26,182 nt of DNA. Origin: Tubiluchus corallicola. Its lineage: Eukaryota > Priapulida > Priapulimorpha > Priapulimorphida > Tubiluchidae. Below the pieces are notes generated by a model. The model saw nothing but the letters and a program-made list of their open reading frames with translations, ran no database searches and was not told the DNA's origin. Shown piece by piece: positions 10,180-19,079 of the stretch. The stretch covers positions 685,001-711,182 of the forward strand of contig JAQGDQ010000077.1 of NCBI GenBank assembly GCA_030141605.1, given 5' to 3'. Every line of letters begins with the position of its first letter. Within the stretch, counting starts at the first letter, position 1. A program made the position numbers and the translations under genes.

Positions 10180-13100
10180 GCGCTACCTTGGGTGAGCTAG
10201 TATCTCTGTTTCTTTTCCCTACATCTCTTACGTCTGTGAAATAGTTTATCAGCTTTATGATTTTTTTTCTTGATTAAAACCTCAGGTCGCATTTCTACCC
10301 TTTCAGTTAAGCTTTTAAAAAAATAATTATCAGTTTATTTCATCACTAACTGGCCTACGTGCCTGCAATAGTTTGTTAAATGTCATGTTCTGCTCTGTAA
10401 TGAACTATTGACTTGTTTGTGCAAAATTGCTCTATATTATTAGAAGTACAACAATACACTAAGTGTAGGAAAACAACGGCAATACAGGATAGTGTTGCTA
10501 ATGATATACTTAGAAACGGGAGTCCTTACTTTCTGCGCTACTTTACCTTTAAATTTGAGACCTGCTTGATTGCTTGTGCCAGTTAATGTACTTCTTTACA
10601 TCTAGGAATATTTCGTAGATTGCGTCATCGTGTCCTTCGAAGTTATCATTTATTTCGCGTTCATATTTAAAGAAGTAACATGCGCATATTTTTGTACCAT
10701 TACTTACTGACATAGTTTAATTTTATTATATTTATGTTCATTTTCTAATTCCCATTGTACTAGCGAAATGTGTTGTTTCTGTCTATGTTTTTATGAAAAT
10801 TGAATTTTCTTACGTTCAACATAATTATGTTTATAATGCGGTGGTCTGCGTACATTGCAACAGAAAAATTGTTTAAAAAATTGCTAAATAATTTACAAAA
10901 GTTGCAGGCCTCCTACATCGAAGGCTGCTATATGGAAAGTTTTTTTTATAAAACAAATTGTGCAAAACACAACCAAGGACTATTTGCCCAGGTACTATTT
11001 TGTCACGGTGTCACTAAATTTTCCAAAAATAACTATACCGGTCCACAGGTTAATTTATACGTCCATGAACGAATGTTCATCTACTCATTCGTCTAGTTCG
11101 TTCTTACTTGTTGACAGGCACAATTTTTTCATCTATTTACCTTCACCGAAATTTTTGCTCCAGCCTGCGTGATGAAGTTGTCGCAAGTAGGAATGGGGTG
11201 AAGGCTGAACGGGGTTCTACTGACAATGTTTCCAAACATTGTGAAAACTAGCCGTTGATGCAGTTTCTGTGATCTGGAGACTAGAGCTGACAACTGACTA
11301 ATCTCCCCTCCAAATAACATTGCTTAACTTTCGAAACTTGTACTAAGTTAAATGAAGCTTATTCTCTATGTTATGCATAAAAGAATCGGAACTTGTAGCG
11401 CACGCAAATGTCACAAATAAGGCAGACAGATTCTTTTACTATTATAAATTAATGTGTGCTTTTATTTGCATGATAATTAATTTGTTAGTGGTCATTTTCT
11501 AACCCAGGACTACTATGAACGTGCCTTTACAACATGTATTATACAAGAATCAATGCTAGGACCAATTATTTAAAAAAATGTTCTGCTAGTCATTTTCAAG
11601 GACATTTTCCTGAAAAATTCAATGTTCGTAATTATTTTGTATGTCAAGGAGGCGAAAAAATTCCGTTCTCATTTTCCTTAGCTATATACAGGTCAAGGAT
11701 ATTTGCAAAAAGTAAACACGCGCTTTTCTTTACGTGTTATACATTACAAAAATTGATAGCTTATCGATACACAGGAGTAAGCGTATTCGTTTAACAGAAA
11801 ACTTAGAAAAGTAAAAAAAATCGGAATTAATGCTATTACACATGTACGCTTTTTAAAAGGCACTAAGTTCAGACGTAATGATTATTTATAATTTCCATTT
11901 CAAAATGATTAATGATGGAACAGATTCACAATTATTAAAGGTTTGAAACCAAATTCATTCGGACGAAAAAACAGGAACTGAGATTAGCCTTGAACCAGCA
12001 AATTTTGGAATACAAGTAAAACGCCATTACGAGTAGACCACAGAGCCACTTATATATAAACAAGTTTTGTGCTTAATTTGGTACTTGTAAATTTGCTTTC
12101 GGAAGTGTTGGATAGGTTGTTAGGCGGTTACGTCTAAATTAAAACCCGTCTTTTTTTACATTTTCTTCCTTTCGATGAAGTTTAATTTTAATACTTCAAC
12201 AATATTACTTTATTCCATAAAATGTTAGTTACGGTATATGCTTTAGATTGCGCGTTTTGTCACTTATTATTGCAAACAATAAGGAGTTAAGGAAGGCTTT
12301 AATGTACTCCGCTGAGGTACTATCAGCCAGCTTGATTTTTAAGCGTAACTGTGCCATCTTTTTTCATTCATACTATGAGTAGATTCTGATTACGTTAACT
12401 GAGATTCTACAAAGGTTTATTTCATTCTTGCTAAGCAAGTATAAAGATGTCATACTTAATGAATACGATCACTAAGGAAAAACACAGAAGCATGAAATCA
12501 TTTACTGACTCAGTTTACTGTGAAATGCCTAAATCATTGTACCCCTTATAAGTGTGGCATCATTTTGTGTTAACAGGATAAGAAAAAACTCCCAAAGGAA
12601 TTAGTATTAGTATTTCTATGTAATCTTTCCTTTTTTAACCTAAATATAAATTAAATGTAACGTTACTCTAATGCGTCGTGTTTTTCTCACTTCTTGACTG
12701 AGAAATATTTTTCGTTAGTTGTCACTACTCTTACCATTAAGAATTAAATTTGTGTTATCCTGCTAAATAACTGTCAATGATATCCAGACGATTTTAGATT
12801 TTTTTCGTAGCTGTGCTTAAATCAATCGCCACCTGATGTAGGCTTACTTAATTAAGCTCCAAAATAACACCTTTCCGTTTAATTTACGACACAATATTCA
12901 CCTGATTGTCAGATGTGGCTGGAAAAACACTTGTCTCGAGTGTGATTAATGTTGTGTTATTTGGAAATGACAAATTAACGGAACACAGCGTCTGTCTCGA
13001 ATAACGCTGTTAGAATGTCATTTGATAACTATAAGATCAAGAACCCAAAGCGCGGAGGTTAAAAAACCTGTTTGAAAAATAATTAAAGAATGTGTTGCTT

Positions 13101-13600
13101 GAATTTTATATAGAGACTAAGCGATTATAACGATCGAAGTTGGATGAAGATTACATATTTTAGAGATCTGTGTAAACGTACAAAACTATATTGTACGTAC
13201 CACGTGTGCGCGCAGGTATTTGAAATGTGTCTGTCATTTTTAAATTGCACAAAAAGTATTTCTGTAGACTAGTTGTAAAAAAGTGATGCATTTTAAGTGG
13301 CGTAGCACTAATTTTACTTTCGTTGTTTGTAAAGTAAGTGAGTACAGCAGAGACATAAGTCCCAATTTGGTCTAAGCCTAACACAGAAGCAAACCATTCA
13401 GGCCCTATAATTGTAAAATTAATGAAGATTCTGTTATCTTTTTATCGGTGTAAGCTGCTTGCTGAGCAACTTTCTAAAGTTCTAAACTCATATTAAAGCT
13501 TCCTTTGCGTAACTGGATCGATTAATTCTCGTAATGTCCAAATTAGACATCTCAATTTTAGGAATTTAAGCGTGCTAAAAACATGTTTAAGCGCTGTATA
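10180..13600. other. long AT-rich stretch, no supported gene
   Basis: No exon with convincing coding character was found on either strand. Plus-strand ORFs at 10800-11096 and 11534-11794 look like chance open frames in AT-rich DNA. The least AT-rich patch is 11129-11320, where the minus strand is open for 63 codons; it is treated as a weak finding. A 9-bp-arm palindrome (ACAATGTTT-CC-AAACATTGT) lies near 11224. The region is probably intergenic or a large intron. Confidence 0.4.
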
Positions 13601-13605
13601 CTATA

Positions 13606-13700
<95 letters not shown>

Positions 13701-13760
13701 CAACGATCAGACGACAACGACGACAAGGACGAGGGCGAGGACGACGACACGATGATAATG
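13606..13760. repeat. (GAT)n trinucleotide microsatellite with a degenerate GAC-rich end
   Basis: About 30 GAT units, broken once near 13660, run to about 13700. They then decay into CAACGAT/GACGAC/GAGGAC units up to about 13760. The minus-strand poly-Ser/His/Ile ORF over it is an artefact. Confidence 0.95.
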
Positions 13761-13815
13761 ATTATGACACTTGACGTGCTATATACACTAATCAACTTTT
13801 TTCATTTTCCTTAAG

Positions 13816-13845
13816 TTAAAACAACATAAATTAAAACAACATAAA
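13816..13845. repeat. 15-bp exact tandem duplication
   Basis: TTAAAACAACATAAA is present twice head-to-tail (13816-13830 and 13831-13845). It is a small slippage duplication with no evident function. Confidence 0.9.
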
Positions 13846-14176
13846 TGAATTGTGACTATTTCTACTTACATGACAGAAAGAAAATTTGCGGCTAAAATTT
13901 CCGCAAAGGAATGGCCACTTCGCTGCAAATTTCTGCTGAACGGGAAAGAGTTACAAGAGACAAAGCTTCCGATCTTTTCGCCAGTAGTGTCAATAACAAT
14001 TTATACTCGTTAATTCTTACCTGTGCCTATCTCACTTTCTTCTAGTGCCACACTGCATGAAAAGCGATAACCAAAGCTGCATTAAAGGAAAGTGATGTAA
14101 TACTAAGTGATATTGATCTGTGCGGGTGACCGAAAAGGTGTTGTTTCGCTTGTTAAGAGTTGCTTAATGTAGTTTC

Positions 14177-14239
14177 ATGTGGTTGCTTTCGTTTGCTTGT
14201 TTGTCATGCTTTTTATTCACTGTTTTGTCCACTCGGTGA
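14177..14239 (+). CDS. signal-peptide-like micro-ORF, possible first coding exon
   Basis: The ORF encodes MWLLSFACLSCFLFTVLST-R and then a stop. This is a textbook-looking secretory signal: short N-terminus, long hydrophobic core, small residues near the end. A possible splice donor (CG|GTGACA) sits at 14235/14236, one base before the stop, and would give a phase-2 exon. It is the best signal-peptide-like ORF I found between about 9.8 kb and the neuropeptide exons. However, its phase does not fit the strong acceptor at 19079, because the join would hit TGA. It could belong to a small local gene (see 14593-14788), or be chance. No clear TATA box lies upstream. Confidence 0.2.
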   Translation: MWLLSFACLSCFLFTVLSTR

Positions 14240-14592
14240 CATAGTTACTAGACCATTATACCAACGCTTAATGTATGAGTGTCCTTGGAGTTCCATGGAA
14301 AATCCCCTGCGGCCTTCACTTTTGTACTTATTTTGTGCAGTGTAGATGTTGAAACTACTAATTAGTGTTTTTAATGTCACTCCTGAATTCCAGGTTTTTT
14401 CCTTGAGGACAAATGAGCTCTAGTTATCTGCCTAGCAAATACGGCCAAGCATGTAGTCTTTTAAACAATATGAACAAAACATCAAGAATAAGTACCTCAT
14501 TCCTCAGCGCATGCAAATTTATTGTTATGTCAGAAAACATTCAATCTAATATAGGCTATAATATAATTGGTAATCTCAACTTTTGGATCTAG

Positions 14593-14788
14593 TAAAAAGA
14601 TAATTAATTCATTAAAAAACATCAAAACTTTACTCGATATTCGCCGGCTCGACGCCAAAGTTACCTCCTTTGAAGTCGCAGAAAAAATGCAGAAGGGAAT
14701 GAGTTCTCCCATTGCATTGAAGTTTATCACCTCATCTGCGACGCAAAATTTTCTCGGCTGTATCTCTGGTGGTGAAACATGGTCCTAA
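14593..14788 (+). CDS. unrecognised open frame with a nearby polyadenylation signal
   Basis: The frame is open over about 65 codons with mixed, protein-like composition (segments LLDIRRLDAKVTSFEVAEK and ALKFITSSATQNFLGCISGG) and less AT-rich than its surroundings. It ends in TAA at 14786, followed about 20 bp later by AATAAA (14806-14811). If 14591-14592 (CTAG) served as acceptor, the phase would fit the 14177 signal-like ORF, giving a secreted protein of about 85 residues. That acceptor is weak. The minus strand is also open over 14530-14730. No family is recognised, and this may be chance or an old element fragment. Confidence 0.15.
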
Positions 14789-14805
14789 TGAATCCATCAA
14801 TAAAA

Positions 14806-14811
14806 ATTAAA
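14806..14811 (+). terminator. candidate polyadenylation signal AATAAA
   Basis: AATAAA lies about 20 bp after the stop of the unrecognised 14593-14788 frame. The hexamer is common by chance in AT-rich DNA, so it supports a gene here only weakly. Confidence 0.2.
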
Positions 14812-15244
14812 ACTCCTGTTTGACAGCATGTTCCAGCTAAATCAGACAAAGACCCTGACCAGTTTCCAATTTATTTCAAAACCCAGATCTTAAGCAGCAA
14901 GACTGTTTTTGTCAGACGTCAGAGCGAACATATTTGGAACTTTTTTTGCCAATGGGCATTGGAGCGAATATTATATAGAAAACTCATTAACGCGCATTTT
15001 ACTTGGGAAAATGGTCCAGGGTTCATCAAATATTGCGAACATTAGTGCTCTTGTTAGGGAGAAATGTTAGTGGGAAGATGGGTGTAGTTGTTGTATAAAT
15101 TACAGTAAAATAGCAAAAAGTCTACATGTAATCCAGCTTTAATTGCAGTCTCTTTAGTAGAGCTATTTAAGAATGACGAGAACATTCAAAAAAGTTAAAG
15201 CAAGAACTTTATTGAGAAACTGTTTTTTGGTGAGCTGTAATAAA

Positions 15245-15431
15245 GTCACAGGGAAAAAAGTTACAATTTTGGCTAAGAAAAAGGTCAGAAGAAAAAAGTT
15301 ACAATTAATTTTGGCTAGGGTTAGGGTTACGGTTAGGAGGTTAGGGTTAGGGTTAGGGCTAAGGTTACAGTTGGGGTTGCCTTTTTTCCTGTCATTTTTT
15401 CTGCGACTTTTTTACCTGTGACTTTTTTACC
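15245..15431. mobile_element. foldback-like element with interstitial TTAGGG core
   Basis: The left side contains GTCACAGGGAAAAAAGTTAC (15245-15264). The right side (15403-15422) is its reverse complement with 17 of 20 positions matching. Further AAAAAAGT/ACTTTTTT units lie on both arms. Between the arms, about 15315-15360 holds degenerate TTAGGG repeats with runs of three perfect units. The arrangement looks like an inverted-repeat element around telomere-type sequence, or a telomeric insertion into such an element. The ORF 15173-15421 crossing it is not a real gene. Confidence 0.6.
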
Positions 15432-15916
15432 TAGTTCGTTTTTTACTTATGATAAGCAGACTTGTAACACTGTGAATCAAACAAACACCATGAAAGATTC
15501 CATCTAGAATCTCTGCCACTTCATGTGCAATATCGCGTGAAAATATCAGCTCTTTTGCTAAAGCCTGTGTAACACTGACATGTTAAATTACTAATAAAAA
15601 ATAAAGGAAACGCTAAAAAGAAAGCAGTGAAAAAGTGTAACTTGTAACTACAAACTTTCCCTTGCAGCTTTGCTGCTGAGTGCCGTTTCTTATACTGAAT
15701 ATATTGTTGTTCTCATCATTGTTATTTGGTTGTGATGTAACTCTGTAAAGCGGTCCGTTTCGCCACGATGCCGGTCTCGTTCTCGTTGTTATTCATGCAA
15801 TAAGTTTTTATCTGTTTTTAACTTTTCGATGTCATAATAGAGTTCTCCAACTTTTTACTTAAGAAATGGATTCACGAAAGCAATAAATGACATTCTAAAT
15901 GACATATCCAAGCAGA

Positions 15917-16238
15917 TGGGAAAAACTTAAAGGAAGACAGGATGATTTTTCGTATATTATCCCATTTTAAAGACCGATAAAAAGTATATGTACATTTTAA
16001 GCGTTTCTGATAATTTAATAATAGATCAAAAACTTAATTAACGGCGGGCGAGCCCATCTTTTCCAACTATTGATGACATCGCAAACTAACATAATTTTCA
16101 TCAGCAAAAATATTCCACGACCGTGTTGAATGTGTTTGCGAAAACGAAAATTGAAGCACAGTGCTGGTGCAAGATATTCAGTGTGGTGTACTGAAACAAG
16201 GCAAATTTTAAAATAAAAATTCAAATTTCATATTTACT
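15917..16238 (-). repeat. dispersed repeat, copy B (inverted relative to copy A)
   Basis: The reverse complement matches 8615-8941. Two internal length differences relative to copy A are each 9 bp (near the RKH-xx-R segment and after NSW). A 1-bp difference in a T-run then breaks the frame, so this copy ends early in LIYY-stop. Similarity may extend weakly towards 16330. The pair lies about 7.3 kb apart in opposite orientation. Confidence 0.75.
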
Positions 16239-16339
16239 ATTTCATATAAGTATTTGTTGAAAGGCGCCAAAGCGGTCTGCACCAAAACGAGCTTTGTTGA
16301 CAGTGATTACAGCACGTGCTTCTGTAAATAGGAATGCGA

Positions 16340-17960
16340 AATCATAGAAAAAAGAAATTATGAGTTAAAAAGTAGTGGCAACAAAGAAACAAAAAAGGAA
16401 ATATTACAAGAATTAACAGCAAAAACGCCAAAGGAATGCAACAATGTATAATGCAATAATTTTTGATATCCAACCCGCTTTCGCTTCTTTATCTCTATAA
16501 GCATTCAAAGAAGCTTTCCATAAATATTCCTTCTCCCTGTACATGTCTACAAACCCTATTATGGGTTATCAAGACGAGCGTGATATCGTCAAACTTGAAT
16601 GAGATTCAAATTTCACTGTCTTTCTTGGTATCCACACTGCTTCAACACTAACAAACTCGAGAATGACAGTGTTTTGAACGGACAGTGTGCCGGATGGCCC
16701 GGATCTCAGCACATTAGTGTTTCCATTCTAGTTGTTTTCGTTATCTTGTTGCAGATACATCGAAAGCATTAATCGTCGTCATTATTCCGTTTTTCTTTCC
16801 CATTCATTATTGCTGTCAATCGATGTCGTTGCCAGGGCGTCATGGTTGCTGTTTTTTACTTTGCAGGAATGTTAGAAATGGAGATCGGCATCAACAGTGT
16901 TTGCTTATTAGGCTATTGTTATCCTAAGAATGCAGACATCTTTGTGTCACCAGCATAAATTAATTGTTAGCTAAAAGTTTTTGAAAAATGAGGAAAGAAT
17001 TCACCTCGCTAGCAAATTAATTCAAACCTGCTTCTCCCATATTTTTGCTTCTCATTCTCATCAACCACCTGATCAAGGTGTATTTACAGAGCAAACAGGA
17101 CGACCAAAGGCATAATCAGGAGATTGATACTTTGGCAGATGCGAGTAAATAAAACTTTCTTTTTCTACGAAAAGAAGGGATTTTGTTTCAATAATGCGAT
17201 CGTTAAAGTTTTGTTCAACGTGTTGTGAACGGGAAAACCCAGCCTCAAGGAAAAGTGATATAGCTTACTGCGAGGTTTAGACAATGTAATCACTTTTCTG
17301 AAATTTTGGATTAGCACATACGAAGTTGTATTAAGCACTATTAATGTTTCCTAATACTGTGCACTATTCATAAAAATGTGCTTACCCGGTTAACTTGGAA
17401 GTTGTTCGATTTGATCATGAAGATTGTTAACCGTGACGATGAGATCTCAAATTTAAATCTTTTCCAACTATTTAGTGTCAGTTCTGTCAATAAATTTTAT
17501 TTCGAAGTTAGTTCATACAATATAAATACAATATAGAATTCATTCTGCATAAAATGCAAGTTAGAATATCTACAGATAGACAAAACATATTGACATAACA
17601 CAAGAATATTGCTCTGATGACGACCCTGAGGTTTAGCGGAGAGCGAAGAGAAACAATTTAGCTGTTGTTGCTTTGAAAATTTAATTATTACGCACGTTAA
17701 AAATGTCAAATACATTTAGGCCAATGGCGAAAAACTATTTTAGTTCAATGAATTTAATAAACAAGATCAGAACTTCCCAGAGAATACAATTTAAGTCAGT
17801 TTTTATATCACAAAGAGAACGGTTTCACAAAATCGATTTGGATTTCACACTTTATGAACTCACAATTATTGTAATGCATTAAGCTTTCTGTAGCGTAAAT
17901 CACGTGACGCTAAAGTTATTTCAATATATTATAGTAAACTAATTGAATACCAGCAGAACA
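16340..17960. other. AT-rich stretch, no supported gene
   Basis: No exon was recognised. A pyrimidine-rich, acceptor-like segment ends at about 16755 (ATCTTGTTGCAG). The frames downstream of it are closed by stops within 15-45 codons and encode nothing recognisable. Remaining ORFs are short and AT-biased. Confidence 0.4.
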
Positions 17961-17964
17961 AGCG

Positions 17965-18018
17965 TGAGAGAGAGTGAGAGAGAGAGAAAGAGAGAGAGGA
18001 GAGAGAAAAAAAGAGAAG
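17965..18018. repeat. (GA)n-rich purine tract
   Basis: A run of GAGAGAGT, GAGAGAGAAAG and AGAGAGAGGA units of about 50 bp on the plus strand. In animals, GA tracts can bind GAGA-type factors, but no such role is shown here. Confidence 0.85.
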
Positions 18019-18539
18019 TGCAAGTTAATGAATACTTTCGGCGCATGGTGTATTGTTCAATGCGTGTGCAGATGGCCTTACGTAACAAATCGTTATAGAT
18101 TACAATCAGCTCAAATTAATGATGACTGTTAATTGAGCATAATAAGCGTCTTCATAAAGCACAGACGTACACTAGATCGGAAAGCGTGTAGCACTTGGTG
18201 ATTAGAAAGGCTATAGTATTTTGACGGTTGATTACTTAAGAGGCCTGTGGGGATTTGGCATTTGGCTGTTGAGCACAGCTATCAATTAGGCACTGAATAA
18301 TCATAATTTTGAGTCCTCTCGTCACATGTACTGTGTAAAAGTAGAGGAAAAATTACAGCAAAAAATAAGTAACTGCCGTCAAATTATCGTTTGAGAAAAA
18401 ATGCCAAAACACAAAATAACTTAAAGGTCACTTACTTTATCATTAACGTAGTGATGCGTGTAAATCCATAACCTTGATGCTGGTATAAGCAGTAATAACT
18501 GTAGTGAGAACCCCTTCCTAAAACAGGGGACGTATGTAC

Positions 18540-18790
18540 GACGTCACGCAAATGCTTAAGAGTCAGCCACTCACCCAATCCAGTGGTGGCTGCAGAAATC
18601 CTCATTCTTGTTCACGCTTGTTTATACACTACGGTTGTTTATATGTTGTTAACGAACTGCAACATTATTACTTATATCAGCATTAATTATATCAGATTAC
18701 GTTAATCTTGGCATACGTCATCACGCAACTTATTCTACAGGATTTAAGCGTCTTATAAAGCTGACGTCACGCAGAGTAAACCGTCAAACA
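18540..18790 (+). promoter_or_regulatory. CRE cluster with TATA box upstream of the neuropeptide exon
   Basis: A TATAAAG box lies at 18754-18760, followed by a perfect palindromic cAMP-response element TGACGTCA at 18762-18769. Two further related sites lie upstream: GACGTCACGCA at 18540-18550 and TACGTCATCACGCA at 18714-18727. All three pair an ACGTCA half-site with CACGCA. CREs are common in neuropeptide gene promoters. Initiation would be expected near 18785, and a possible donor CAG|GTTAGT sits at 18860/18861. However, a transcript from here has no signal-peptide ATG before 19080. The cluster may therefore be an internal promoter, an enhancer or coincidence. Confidence 0.35.
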
Positions 18791-19079
18791 GCAAATTTTG
18801 GTGAATATTTACACAAGTAGAAAGTTGCTAAGAAGCAGAATAATAAATTTTGCTTAGCAGGTTAGTATGAATGTTCACATTCAGAAAACCAAAACCCTAA
18901 AAAGAAAGAAAATAGGAATGTTTACTGCAATCCATATATTTCAAAGTCCCTATGAGATTTGAACTTGACAAGATCCACTCCTGACTGCAATGATTACTTC
19001 GAATGAATACTGAAAGTGTTACACGTTAAACATTGCAGCATGTTCTCCTCTAAGATTTCATGTTCTTCATTGTTTTCAG

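Noticed and set aside
13601-13795. Minus-strand poly-Ser/His/Ile ORF
   Set aside because: Translation of a (GAT)n microsatellite.
15173-15421. 82-codon ORF MTRTFKKVKARTLL...
   Set aside because: It reads through A-rich inverted arms and TTAGGG repeats (VRVTVRRLGLGLGL). This is low-complexity translation.
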